NCBI GenBank assembly: GCA_036897625.1
Contig: JAYMTA010000992.1
Span: 1-22,531, forward strand
Length of the DNA stretch: 22,531 nt
Direction of reading: 5' to 3'
Source: Pelargonium cotyledonis
Lineage: Eukaryota > Streptophyta > Magnoliopsida > Geraniales > Geraniaceae
Positions 9,464 to 20,819 of the stretch are shown piece after piece (the stretch's first letter is position 1; each line of letters starts with the position of its first letter). The translations under genes were made by a program, and so were the position numbers. The notes under the pieces are model-generated. The model worked only from the letters and a program-made list of their open reading frames with translations, did no database searches and was not told the DNA's origin.

Positions 9464-10460
9464 AATGTAGATTTCATTCATATTCACAGTATCTTATCTT
9501 GACTCATGAGTGGAGATGGATGGTAAATGAACCCATATCTCCTCTCCTCCCAATAAGTTGCCTCCAATGCATATCTTCATTAATATATTAAGACTCTTCT
9601 TATCATATTGATTATATTAACACTCTTCTTAATTATCATATTGATTAGTATATTAGCCATTATGACTGGATACATGAAAGCAGGATCTGAAAATAATGCC
9701 CTTTTTTTTACCAGCTAATACAAGATACATCAAATTATTTGAATATTGGTCATGGTTGGTACTTGTTTTATATAATAATTATTCAATTATTAATGACTGA
9801 GAGCACTAATGATGGTTTCTTGATTCATTTTGATACACTAGACAATGTGTTGGAGACATGATTATCTGGTCTCATGTGTTCATAACTATCCCAATAATTA
9901 TATTGGCAAACTTCTATCAGCCTTCTTGTTAGTTTTTTTTATAGCAGCGTCGTAGAGAAGACTCAAACCCGAGATCTCAAGTATGAATATCGAGCTTATA
10001 TCGTATTAAATTATTAATATGTTTATGTGTATAAGTAATCTTCAGCTTTCAGCAGATTTTTCTTCTCTAAGAGACCATGTTGATGATTGTTTCCTTCTGC
10101 TTCAAGAAACCCAGGATCAAAATACACAAATCACCATCAAAACAACCCTACTTTATCACTTTCACTTCAACTTCAGATGAACTATAAATATTGTGTTAAC
10201 AAAACCCCATCATTAGATGAAATCTGTACTGTATATGTATCTTGACTTCTAAAATTACACCAAAATGTATCCAGTATCATCTTTCTTGTGAAGTCTAGCA
10301 TAGGTTCAGAAGGATTAGAAGTGCACAAGCTTCCAATTGTAAAAAAAATTTATGAGACTCTTGAAAAGAAGAAAAAATAATTCAACCACATAATAGGATA
10401 TGTATATATTAAACAGAGGAAGATGAATAAAATTGTGATTTTAGCAACAAATTTACATTT
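9464..10460. other. Intergenic DNA between the tandem copies, no gene seen
   Basis: AT-rich sequence with only short frames. Short repeats such as ATATTGATTA and ATTAACACTCTTCTTA recur at 9595-9650. The right part (10380-10460) should contain the 3' UTR of the second copy, but no exact AATAAA stands out there on the minus strand. Confidence 0.5.
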
Positions 10461-10957
10461 CTAAGATTTTACACTTTTCAAGACTGTATTATATGATTCT
10501 TGCCACGGAGAATTTTCCAATTGAATTCCATTACAAATCTCAGCATAATCTGCAACACCTCCAAATTCAGCCATACTGCCCATGTCATCTACATATTGGT
10601 CCATATACCAATTCATATCATCACTTGGTGAGGAAGGCACCATCTCCATATGATCGATCCAACTGAAGTCTACATCTGGCGCCACTGAGCAAGAACTTCC
10701 GCTCGAATGTTCCGGACTGCACAGCTGACTATCTTCCTCCTCACTAGCTGATTCGTCGGCACTTCAGCAGAGACTGGATTGATCTCTGCTTGCAGAGATT
10801 GGATTAAGCAATTCAATCTTTCCTCGTCACTCCCTTCAAACTGTGATTCTTCTAGCATGGACATGAGGAATGCACCATCAACTTCCAAGACTTCAATTCC
10901 TTTCATGTCATTTTCGCCATTGATGTAAGACCAATCCTCAGGTACTAGATAAGCCAT
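10461..10957 (-). pseudogene. Tandem paralogue of the acidic-protein gene, split by one frameshift
   Basis: The N-terminal half starts at the ATG at 10957 (MAYLVPEDW, with DGAFLMSMLEES and DEERLNCLIQSLQAEI) and runs on one frame. The C-terminal half (SWIDHMEMVPSSPS, DMNWYMD, WQESYNTV, stop TAG at 10461-10463) is in another. The two frames overlap near 10757-10768; from there down to 10461 the second frame is open and reads ADESASEEEDSQL into the C-terminal block. A single missing base, or two extra ones, would explain it. Read together the two halves give about 165 residues, almost the length of the intact copy (166). There is no plausible intron at the junction. Either the copy was disabled recently, since nothing else is damaged, or this is a base-calling error and the gene is whole. 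Confidence 0.75.
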
Positions 10958-11053
10958 TTGGTAGAGAACTGATAATTGTTCTCAAGGAGATATGAAAATA
11001 AGATATCAAGAGAAATGAAGCCAATTCAGAATATGACTCTTCAAAGGAAGCGA

Positions 11054-11069
11054 TAGGTCCTTAAATAGG
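11054..11069 (-). promoter_or_regulatory. TATA region of the second acidic-protein copy
   Basis: On the minus strand this reads CCTATTTAAGGACCTA, about 105 bases before the ATG at 10957. It aligns with the TATA region of the first copy, with TATTTAA in place of TATATAA. The promoter therefore looks intact although the coding frame is split. Confidence 0.6.
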
Positions 11070-11130
11070 CATATACCATGCCATGCTGCACAAACTCTAG
11101 TTGAAGGGATGTTTCCCATGACCATATCTC

Positions 11131-11160
11131 CTCCAATCATCTACACATGTGCACCTAATA
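11131..11160 (-). promoter_or_regulatory. Conserved proximal promoter box, copy B
   Basis: CTCCAATCAT followed by ACACATGTGCACCTAATA matches the box at 8773-8800, at the same distance from its ATG. Beyond 11161 the two upstream regions are hard to align for about 200 bases, so this box is an island of conservation. Confidence 0.5.
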
Positions 11161-11395
11161 AATAATAAATAAATATCACGCCAGTTTTGATAAATACACT
11201 ATATACACCCCCAATCATGAATCATCTTGGTCAAATACAAGTAAACAAGAAGATAGGCACCACGTATGTTGTGTCTATCATGGGGCCATCACCATGCTTG
11301 CAGATTTATCAATTAGAAATCTTGATACTGCAGATTGATTATTATACTGTCTAACATTAAATATATCGCTTTCCAGGTTAACAAAATCCAACATC

Positions 11396-11412
11396 AGTGC
11401 TTATATGACTCA
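11396..11412 (-). promoter_or_regulatory. Shared TGACTCA-containing site, copy B
   Basis: AGTGCTTATATGACTCA is the counterpart of 8952-8968. It sits 440-455 bases upstream of its ATG, against 365-380 for copy A, so spacing has shifted while the site is kept. Confidence 0.4.
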
Positions 11413-11545
11413 ACTAAAAATCAGAGAATATCTTTTAGTTGAGTCCACCATAACTTCCAAATGCTGGAACAAATAAGTAAGGAAAGATTGTGCAGAACCA
11501 ATATCTTTGAGTGTGTTCTCAACTATGCATTTCTATTCCACCGAA

Positions 11546-11592
11546 CTTGTAGTCCCTATAGTACCAAAAAAAAAAAACTTGTAGTCCCTATT
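11546..11592. repeat. Direct repeat of 14 bases around an A-tract
   Basis: CTTGTAGTCCCTAT occurs at about 11546-11559 and again at 11579-11592, separated by AGTACC and twelve A residues. It resembles a short target duplication left around an A-tailed insertion that has been lost, or replication slippage. Too little remains to name an element. Confidence 0.4.
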
Positions 11593-11734
11593 TTGGATAA
11601 ACATTGCACGCACAAGTTTGGCTAGGAACAATAATTGGGTATTGTTGTAACAAACCCAATGGATACTGAATAACTTATTATAGGGCTATTGTTGTTGGTA
11701 ATTTATGCATAACTAAATTCCTAAAAAAAAAAAC

Positions 11735-11796
11735 AAAACACTCATCTTGGGACAAAGATACAAGACAAATAGGACACTCATTTTGGGACGGGGGAG
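11735..11796. mobile_element. Right-end remnant of a Stowaway-like MITE
   Basis: CACTCATCTTGGGACAAAGA and then GGACACTCATTTTGGGACGG end in GGGGGAG, followed by TA at 11797-11798. This is the doubled right terminus also seen in the copy at 658-923. No left inverted repeat is found to its left, so the element is truncated. Confidence 0.6.
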
Positions 11797-12095
11797 TAAT
11801 AATTATTGCAACAAGGAACTGGTATACAAATTGATTAATTTTAGATTATAGAAAGGGTTATGCATGTAACACACTTAAAATTACATAGATAACTAATTAC
11901 TGTTGAAAAAGGTAACATATAGAATAAGACAAAAATATAAATGGTAAAAGTTAAATTGAGTCTTATCAATCCACTATCATTTAGGAAAAGAGATTGTGAG
12001 GTTGAGTTGTGTATAATGATATTACAGGTCTGTGCATCACATTCGTAATCTGGTCAGTGGGGCATGTATATGATGAGCATGATTTAAAACAATTT

Positions 12096-12256
12096 TTCAC
12101 ATGTTCATGTAGGGTGTTGAGCAGAAATGGTAGACATATAAAATGCAAATACAATGATACAAGTGGCTATCAATTGAATAATGCAGAATTGTTACCTGCT
12201 GTGACCAGCCAACACAGGCTTTGATGCACATGGTGACACCACAACATGTTTGGTGG
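12096..12256 (-). promoter_or_regulatory. Distal conserved block, copy B
   Basis: Counterpart of 9314-9463, with the same ordered parts: TTCACATGTTCATGTAGGG, GAGCAGAAATGG, AAGTGG and ATTGAATAAT, GATGCACATGGTGACACC, ACATGTTTGGTGG. It lies 1140-1300 bases upstream of the ATG at 10957. It is about 10 bases longer than copy A, with small indels between the conserved parts. Stretches that flank it on both sides align poorly by eye. Confidence 0.5.
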
Positions 12257-12966
12257 GGCTTGGATCTCTCGACAGTGGGTGGTGCATGAACCCACAATCC
12301 ATGTGATGTGACCCCTCAATGCCCCAAATTCATCCAATTTGCTTCTCTCTGCAGAGTAAATCTTGATTATATAAGCAAACAGAATCTTATAATGCACTCT
12401 GATGATGAATTAAGCAGATTGATAATTCATGAATCACGCCACTCGGATAGATGGTAATAAGTTATTCATTCTGATAAGATAAAAAAACGAAGGCAAAAAT
12501 GTAGCTTAGCATCCTAAAAAGAAGATACTTCCTTTTCCCTTTGTTCTTCAGTTTGGCAGAAAATTTTAGAAAAAGAAAACATATTCCTTCATGTTGACAC
12601 TTTTCAATACAATATTTTATCCTATTGAAGCAACCAATTGACAAGAATGTGGGAAAGCAAGAGATAACTAAATTGAAAAGTGAATGTTATGAACAGAGAA
12701 GGAATCAGCAAGCATAAAGATGCGAAGTCATACAGAGACATTCTAGAAGCTCGGCACAGCTACTATTTACTGCACCAGGAGAACATCCAGATATGGCAAA
12801 CTGTCTTAAGTACCTGCCTTTATCATCCTCTTCCACTCTGTCAGTAGTACCTATTTGTTTCAAATCACCATTACAAACTTACCACTCGGCACTACCACAT
12901 TATCAAAACTATGCATGCATCTCAGTATGTTCTTCAAATATAAGTTGACAATAACCAAAAATATTA
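12257..12966. other. Intergenic DNA, no gene seen
   Basis: Only short open frames, none with recognisable motifs. The right part could include the 3' end of the possible small minus-strand transcription unit described at 13278-13940. Confidence 0.5.
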
Positions 12967-13181
12967 CTCCCTCTGTCCCAAAATGAGTGTCTTGTTTCTA
13001 TTTTTCGCAAAAATTAAGAATTACAAGATAATTTAGTGTGTTTCCAATACAACCCTCATTTTCTCCATGTGCACCATGCGCAGATTAGCCCATGTGCATA
13101 AGTGATAAGGGTAATATGGAAAGAACACTAATATAATAACATAAAAATAGAAACAAAGACACTCATTTTGGACGGAGGGAG
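12967..13181. mobile_element. Stowaway MITE, well preserved
   Basis: A 215-base element with near-perfect terminal inverted repeats of about 39 bases: the left end starts CTCCCTCTGTCCCAAAATGA and the right end closes TCATTTTGGACGGAGGGAG. It is flanked by TA at 12965-12966 and 13182-13183, the duplicated target expected for the Stowaway group of Tc1/mariner. Partial complementarity continues inward to roughly 75 bases, so the transcript or single strand folds into a long hairpin. It has no coding capacity. The good match of the ends suggests a younger insertion than the copies at 658-923 and 11735-11796. Confidence 0.93.
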
Positions 13182-13277
13182 TACTATTTTTTAATAAAAT
13201 TAAACGAAAGACACTCAGATGAGTAAGGTAAACATCAAATCCAGCCACATAACCACCAGCAGCATTAAACCGGGCAG

Positions 13278-13940
13278 TCAATCATCAGGCAGGATCTGCC
13301 ACATCATTTCTTCATAGTCGTCTTTTAGAATAAGAATGAGAGGGAAAAAGTTCAAATCCATATTCAATGACAAATTCACCCACAAACCATGGCAACAATT
13401 TTAGCAATCATAAGAATATATTCGACATTTTCTTAAACAATTTTTTTTTTTAAAAAAAAAAAAATCCTTTCCAAACCTCTATACTCATTCGACAAATCAG
13501 AACCCTAAATAACTTCACCAACATATAAATATCAACTCAAACCAATGATTACAACAAATAGAGAGTAGAAAATCAATTATTTTGACAATATTGCAGATTT
13601 AAATTATCAGCATACTTTAAAATAAGAAGATTATGAACTTTGTTTATGAGAATGAGAGGTATGGAGAAAACAATCAAGACCCAGTCCAGTGATGCTCTAA
13701 TAAAGGAAAAGGGATGGAGGATGGGTTCATGAAGATGCGACAAAGTACTGAATAAGAAGGAACGAACACACCGCAACTTACAGGAGACGCCGAATGAGGC
13801 GGTGGCAGGGTGTAATGGTAGAGGAAGCGGCGGCGGCGGCGGCGGCGTGGTTATTGACTTGTTGTGGAGGTGGCGATGGCGATGGCGATTTGGGCTTGCG
13901 CTGGCCTGATGTTGTGTAACTGTGTCGGGTCGGGTCGGGT
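13278..13940 (-). other. Possible small minus-strand transcription unit (short peptide gene or non-coding RNA)
   Basis: On the minus strand a GC-rich segment (about 13940-13782) looks like a plant first exon and ends at a strong donor, CCT/GTAAGT (intron from 13781). Near 13322 there is a good acceptor: a long pyrimidine run then TTATTCTAAAAG. After it an open stretch reads DDYEEMMWQILPDD and stops with TGA at 13278-13280. Splicing the two directly gives an open frame (GVS joined to YDYEEMMW), but the first exon contains no ATG on this strand, so either a further exon exists or the RNA is not coding from AUG. I do not recognise the peptide. A Stowaway element lies 97 bases after the TGA. Confidence 0.3.
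13441..13464. repeat. T11/A13 homopolymer palindrome
   Basis: Eleven T followed directly by thirteen A. It can fold on itself and is prone to slippage and to assembly error. It falls within the possible intron of the minus-strand unit. Confidence 0.9.
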
Positions 13941-13943
13941 CGG
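13827..13943. repeat. Cluster of GC-rich simple repeats
   Basis: Three different short arrays lie within 120 bases: seven GCG units at 13827-13847, three GGCGAT units at 13871-13888, and CGGGT units at 13926-13940. GC-rich arrays like these are typical of plant 5' UTRs and first exons, which supports a promoter-proximal exon on the minus strand. Confidence 0.85.
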
Positions 13944-13964
13944 TCTAAGCTATTATGTGTCTAC

Positions 13965-14631
13965 TTTTTTTTTTTTTTTGAAATAGTCTACTTTATCTTA
14001 TTTTAGATCATGTAAAGTGGTTTTTTTTTTTTTTTTTTTTTAAAGTAAGTGTTGTTTGTTTCATACTTTCATGTCTGCGAGAAGAGATCAGATTTTGTAG
14101 CGTGTGTGAGCTTGGTTGTAAATTGTTATTTTTTCATGTATAGATAGTTTTAGCTCGAGTAGGATCATATTTACATAACCACCGAATCTCGAAACTGCGA
14201 CTTCAGATTAAGACAAACATCTTACACAACTTGTCCTGATGATGGCTATTACACATAGCTAAGATGTCATGGGTAGTCTGGTGGTGTTTTCCTTATAGGT
14301 GTCTCCCGAAGGTGCCACATTGATGACAAAGAAATCCAAAAGCTAATTCTCCATCCATCTCGGAATTAGCGTCTTGTTTTTTTTGACTTTTTGTGCTATG
14401 AAATCGAAAGTGGCATTATGATATTCAAAAGCCTATACATACATCAAACAATCTCACTGACAAGAATGCTCTTGCTAAAACTTTACATTTTCTAACATTA
14501 ATTTGAAAAAATAACAAGAATGCTAGTTTTCCCGGGGAGTTTCAACATGATTGACATCCCCCAACAAGCAAATTACTTGAAAAAGAAAGACCCAGCTATC
14601 ATCTATTTAATCAGTCGGGAATTTCCCTGAG
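13965..14631. other. Poly-T tracts, then 3' flank of the UBP16-type gene
   Basis: Two long T runs (about 13965-13979 and 14022-14041) are followed by non-coding sequence. The last 100-200 bases before 14632 should be the 3' UTR of the ubiquitin protease gene on the minus strand. I find no exact AATAAA on that strand close to the stop. Nothing else is visible. Confidence 0.4.
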
Positions 14632-17600
14632 CTAGAGTTTACAGTGATTCCGGTCAAGACTTAGCTTCGGGTTGCTCTCATATCCTACAAACATGTCATA
14701 GTTACTATCAGAAGGAAGCTCAGTTGAAAAACCACTGACCTGTGTCAAATTATCTCCTCTATGTACTCTGTCAACATGTTGGTTTGACACGTACGAACTT
14801 GAAACACTGCCCTTCTCTTCTGAAACAAACCTGCTTTGTGGCCTGCTATTTGAAGACATTCTACATGAAATAGTGTTATGCGAGGCATAATCGGGAGTGG
14901 CATAGATGCTATTGAATATCGAAGAGATTGGATCATTGCATGTGTCAGCATAATCTACGGTACTGAAAGAATCTCTGGCGCTCTCGGTTGTGAAAGAAGC
15001 CTCATCTGAGCTGGTGAAAAGAGACCAATCACTTGATGTGGCATCAGAAAACTCCATACCGACTGACTCAGCACGTGTTTCCATTACTGGCAGGATATTT
15101 CTATTTGTGCTCCTAAGAATGCCATTTGATGAATGGTTCCTAGAATCCATGGTAAATTCCTGTCTGTTGTCTTGTAAAGGCTCTGGACCAACGCCGCTGC
15201 TGCATTTGCTTTGTACAGTTCTTGAAACCTTTGACATGGAGTGTCTTGCGGATGCAGAAGCTTGCTGCCTACTAGCTTTATTTGCAAAAGCTCTTTGGGG
15301 GCGAGGCCTAGACCTGAGCCACATACAAAATATTGCTCCAAAACCAAATGAGCATGTGAAGGAAATGGAAGATAAAAATGCATGGAATCTTTGCGTACAC
15401 CAATACGAGTTTTTCTTAAAAGAAAAGTTGAATTGAACAAAATGCCTACCTCATGTAAAATAAGATATATGCTCCTTCTGACATCACCTGGCTCATTGGC
15501 ACCAGTTGAACCTGTTTATAAAGCAAAATCAGAAACTTCGCGAAGCTAAGTCTTCAAAGCAGCAGAAGCTCAAATAAAAAACGTAAGCTATATGAAGATA
15601 TATAAATGACACGCAAAGGCATGTATGAGCATTTCATCGTGAGAGCAAGGTGAGCAGATTCATGCATAGTCGAGAGAAGCAGATGATAGAAAACCACCAC
15701 CAAGAAAACAGCATGAGCTGATCAGCACTTTGCAGAAGGAACCACTTAGGAAAGCAGATTTTACCATCTATATATCATATGTAATTGTAACAAGTTTCAT
15801 AAATGCATCTACACTACTCCGAAATAGTTGCTAGGAGTCAAATTCACCTCAGTATCATCTATCCTGAACCAATTGCCTTGCAAATTCTTCACATACGATA
15901 CATAATGTCCAGAGAAAGATGCATTTAGAGTATCCAAATGCACGACAACAGCATATAGCATGTAGAGTGGAGGCATATCATCCATTCCAGTCATAAATGG
16001 GATCATATCCAGCATGTCAGGAAAAGTGATCCACTTGTTTATCTTTCCATATCTTCCCTCCTGAGGTAGCACACAGGTCAAGTTAGAATGTGATTAGATA
16101 TACATCAGTTTATGTCTCAAACATAAACCATTTTAGGTGGATGAAAAAAGGAAGACAGTAAGTAATGACTGCGTTTAAATGAAGGTCAGGTACAGGACTC
16201 CACAAACCAAGGTGTCATACAGACAAGACTAAGTACCAAATAGCTGGGTTTTTCGACACCTCTGGATGACAAGCTATATGCAGTTGTGAGGTAATGTGTG
16301 TAAGTTTTAGGTTTTTACATCACCAAAGAGGAGTGGACAGTAAGAAAATACTCAGGATCATGCCAGCCACGACCTACCTAATCCTGACATCTCACTATGC
16401 GGCTATTGAAGCTACTAAACAATTCAAATTCAATTCCCAGTAACTGCCAAAACTTTCATGCCTCATAAAGAGGAGTTTGCGTCTCAATGACCCTTAAAAA
16501 GAATCTAAAATATCAACAAAAAAGATCTAGAAAATAAACATAAAACCAGTTTTTTTTTCATAAATAAATTGAACTAACACCTGAAATCTCTTTAAGACAA
16601 TTGTCAAAATATTTGGTGCCTCGTGTATGCTCAGTTGCTTCCTTGCTTGAACATACGTAGCACACCTAGTATCAAAATATACAAAGCTCTAGTAAGGTAT
16701 AGCTGACAAATGGAAGGACTCAAAAGAAACTGCACAACACACTGAGAATAGTTAATCATACCTTCCACATCTATACATGTTTTCTCCATCCAAATCTTCA
16801 GGATTTGTAAACTGAGTCAATGCATCTTCTAGTGACTCTACCCAGCCATATATCTCCAGTGTAAGATCCATGATGTTTTCATATCGCTCTGATTCATGAT
16901 TACAGCTCAGACACTTAACCTGTTGCATTGATATTGACTCAAGTCTTACCCAGAAAGAAAGAAAAAAGTACAGTACACAGAAGGAGATCTCACAACTGGA
17001 AAGGAAACATGAAACAAGAATTAAACACCTTTGATCTAAGACGCCCACCAAAAGTATGTTGTATGAAAGTTGTTTCCTGTAATCTGGGATCAACCTTTTT
17101 CTCACCACCCAGTCCCTCCAAGCATATAGACTGCATGGACGCAACAATAAGCCTGGAAAAAAAAAATACAGCATCATAATGTATTAGGAATTCAACTAGA
17201 AAAAAAGGTGAATACAAGTACAACCACACTACATCACAATCCAATTTTAACCCCATCTTTTCCGAGAATGTATAAGTAGTAAAGAGAAGCAAAACAATTA
17301 TGAACTAAAATAAGTACTTAAACAGAAACAAAGGAGTGGCTCTTAAATTATTACAAACCTTAGAAATTCATGAGCATCTTCCTGGCTTCCATTACCAATC
17401 TGGCAATTTTTACCCCGCATATTTGAAAGGATTTTGCTAAGAGAGAGAGGGGCCCCACCCTCTCTTAACATCGTAGCATGTTGCTCGAGTCCGCACATAA
17501 GACACCAATCTTTCGCACAACCTACCACATAAAAGGTGAGGATATCACTTTCATTGTTATCATCTATGTACTTACAAAAACAATAAATGCAAAGAGAGAT

Positions 17601-20166
17601 GAGAAAAACACTAGTACATGATCTTGAATGTGATCTACGGAGCAAGTAGATAATCAGAGGCTTTGTGCAAGTTAGGCACTGCAACACAGCATTGGCATAG
17701 CAACTGCAAAACATTAAAATTGCAATAAATTATTCATACGGTGGGGAGGAGTGGTTCCTCAAAGTCAAACTTATTTTATAAGCACAAGGACACAGAAGTT
17801 TGTACTAGATGAAAAATTTAGTATAGCCAAAGCATGTGATAAAATACCTGTTCCCACAGTTCATAAGGCCTCTAGGTATCAACTCAAAGATTTCACACTG
17901 AAATAACCTTAGAAATTCTTCGTAAGGAAATAGCATCTGTTACAACAGGACATCAGATCACAACTTAAAATTCTGTTTATAACTAAGAAGTCCAGTAGAA
18001 TTCCATGATTGATACAGGAAATAATGCATTTGGAATTCCATTAGGGGAACTCGTACCAGGAAACCAACCTTTATTTTCTTATGTCTATCACCATTAACTT
18101 CTGGTGAATCATGCCTTGCAGGTTTAGCTGGCTTCCTCAGACCCATCATCTTCATAATCCCTGTGCTCGCAGCTCTACTTCTCCCAGCATGAACACTATT
18201 TCTTGCTCTAGCAACTTCTGTGTTGCAAATACAAAAATATAATTAGAGAATATAGATGTAAGTCATGGATTATAATCACTGCTAAATTAGACCTACTTGT
18301 TTCATCAACAATATCTCCCTTGCTCTCTATTTCTGGACATAAATACTCTCCTGATTCTACTATTGTTGACTTGGAGGGTCTGGAAATTTTGTTTTCAGGG
18401 AGATTCAAAGCATTTTTACCTTTTACACTCTCTTTCGCAGCTGTTGCTTCAGAAGAGCAGTTAAATTCTACGGCTTCATCATTTAAAATTAATCCCCCAT
18501 TGAGCAAATTTCCTCCCTCGGGAATAAACTTCAGTGCATCTGTTTCATGAAACGAGCTCCCAAAGTTGGTTTTTGGTTCAAGTGTGTTCTCATGTAAGCT
18601 TAGATGCTTAAAACTCTCATTAACTGTGCTCCTTGAAGTAGTACGTCCATGAGCATGTTCACCAGAGCTACTAGCACTGTTTCTTCTAGATGTTTCTTCT
18701 TCTGATGGAACAGAGCTATTTTTTCTTGGCTGCAGCGAGAAGCCAAACTTGATTAAAAGAAACCATATCATAATTAGAGATATACTACTAGATACGGCAT
18801 AGCAAATTAAACAGACATACCTTATGCCTAGTATGAGCTTCCTTAGACGGGGTGATATTTGAAGAGATCAAATCGCTCATCCCAACCCCAGAAGTATCTG
18901 CAGGAGAATCAAATACAGTTCCATCCTCTCTTCTAGACATTTCTTTATTGGATTTACGCAAAACCCGCTTTTCTTTAGTTCTTCTATCCGGAATGGAGAC
19001 TTGAGAGGTATCCATTTCTGAGCAAGCAGTTGAAGTAGAGGTAACACCACTCATGAAAGGATAATTTATATCCAAAGGTGCCTTTTCCATCCCAATAGGA
19101 TTGCCATTGTACCTCAAGAATTGTGAGTTCATACTGCCATCAAGTAAGGCACTGTCATGAATGGATTCTTCTGCTAAAACGGGCCTAGAAGATGAGGTGG
19201 AGCTGGTGTTCTCCAACGGCTGGCACTCTTTCTTGTGAACTTGCCTCCAGTGCATTATCTGACACTTACCAGAACTGCATACAAATCAGTCCGAAACGTG
19301 AGAAATTGTCAAGGTTGTCTCTAAGTTAATAAGAATATGCAATTGGCCGATGAATATTCCATTTCTCCACCCGCATCAAAACCAGCAAGAATACAAAGGC
19401 AAGAATTCTACTGCAATCAACTTCAACCTATATCATGACCATACTGTTATACTAGTAGTTCTCAATGACTACATCTCCATGCAATGGTTCTTGCTCTATT
19501 TTAATTCGTAATGTATTTCATTCCTCAGTACTAATTAGAGTTTCTCAACAACCACTTTTAATTCATCTACAGCTCCAGCTAGCTTTATACTCTTATGATT
19601 GATGTATTTATGGTTAAAAAAAATTGTAGATGTCAAGGCCCAGTCCATGGTAAAGACAGGTTACAGTGACAATCCATGATTAGGGCATGTCAGTTTTCAT
19701 TTCAACTGTGGACTTTCAATCGAACACAAAGTTGAGTACAGTGCAGTAATAAGATAATGTATTTATATAGATTGCTCATAAGTCCTAACTATGCATTCTC
19801 ACACAAGAACTTTTCAACTAAATGAGTACCTTTATATAAAGGAAGCGTGTTAGAAGCTGAAAATTAACTGAATAAAACATACCAATATCTAACAGACTTG
19901 CATCTGGAGCAACGAGTTGTAGCAGGACTAAAGCATCTGGCACACTCATGTCCATTGTTTGAAGAAGGCACAAGAGGGATAACACCACCGTTAACCCTTG
20001 ATTCGGTCCTAAAAGCTTCTTCAGCAGCCAATTGAGCAAGCAAACTTACCCTCTCTCTCTTCTCTGCACCCTCGCTCCATTTTCCAAGCAAGATATAAGC
20101 AAACAAAGGAAGCACAACCAAGACCAGAAACAGGGCAGGTATGTCAGCTTCCCTTGGCTCAAGCAT
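14632..20166 (-). CDS. UBP16: Ubiquitin carboxyl-terminal hydrolase, UBP16 type, with membrane anchor and MYND finger, 993 aa
   Basis: Thirteen exons, all GT-AG: 20166-19883, 19274-18821, 18729-18297, 18217-18069, 17936-17848, 17703-17618, 17521-17359, 17152-17029, 16919-16762, 16665-16581, 16060-15848, 15511-15450, 15313-14632. They sum to 2982 nt (993 codons plus TAG); Arabidopsis UBP16 is about 1000 residues. Residues 10-28 are a membrane anchor. A MYND zinc finger follows: C75, C78, C86, C89, C95, C99, H108, C112. Residues 120-430 are Ser-rich and weakly conserved. The USP domain has the Cys box NCGNSCYANAVLQCL with catalytic C471, zinc-finger pairs C597/C600 and C645/C648, the His box SGHYVSYVKN with H727, and D743/D744. 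A Ser-rich tail fills 767-993. The enzyme removes ubiquitin from proteins; in Arabidopsis UBP16 is linked to salt tolerance. The start matches the family's hydrophobic N-terminus. All catalytic residues are present, so it should be active. Confidence 0.95.
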
Positions 20167-20819
20167 GTCCCCACCAACATACTCATGTCCAATTTCCTCT
20201 CAGAATCACTACCCAGAAGCTAATATCCTAAGCTTCAAGTCCAAGAAATCAAACATGCAGTTAATCAGCACAACTCGTGTTCCACCATATGAATCTGCAA
20301 TGTCTTCAAGTTTCAATTTCCTTCCAGACTAGCATTGATAGCAAGTGAAAATACATTAGCATAATTCATCCGATGTACACAAATATGTGAATATAAGGAT
20401 ATGAAAGTTGGTACACATTTGTAAGACTAAATAATGAGAAGAAAAAAAAATGTAAATGGACCCCCACTTAAAACACTACAACGAGGCAAGAAGCAATTTG
20501 CAAATCCTACTTGCAAATATTGTGAGGGTGAAAATAACAATAGCTACGGCAAAAGGAACTGCACAAAAAGCACAACACTTTCACCATATTTTTCCACTGA
20601 AACCTAGGTCACCAGAGAGATGCATGAAAATCAATCTGACATATAACTTATAAATAGAGGTATGTAAAAATTAAAATCTAAAATACCGGCCTCATTACTA
20701 TACAGATTTAGGAGGTTAGTGACCCTCAGTGGAAGGGAGAGAATTCAGTCCGGGTGAAACTAAGAGTAGGAGTAAGCTCAAGTTACAATGAATATAAATA
20801 TTTAAAAAAATGATAGAGC
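20167..20819 (-). other. Upstream region or 5' UTR of the UBP16-type gene
   Basis: There is no supported coding frame on either strand. The frames at 20141-20332 and 20456-20653 show no motif and overlap the leader of the protease gene. I cannot place the transcription start; the leader may be long or contain an intron. Confidence 0.35.

Noticed and set aside
9263-9591. Short frames on both strands through the distal conserved block
   Set aside because: Frame is not kept along the block between the two copies; only short peptides match, as expected from DNA-level similarity.
10740-10785. Short intron instead of a frameshift in the second acidic-protein copy
   Set aside because: The only GT...AG pair near the junction is about 15 bases, far too short, and would not change the frame.
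14990-15440. Frames of 118 and 148 codons opposite or beside the last exon of the protease gene
   Set aside because: The minus-strand frame that follows the exon 12-13 junction gives the expected MRSRPRPQR after the catalytic domain; the others are overlaps of it.
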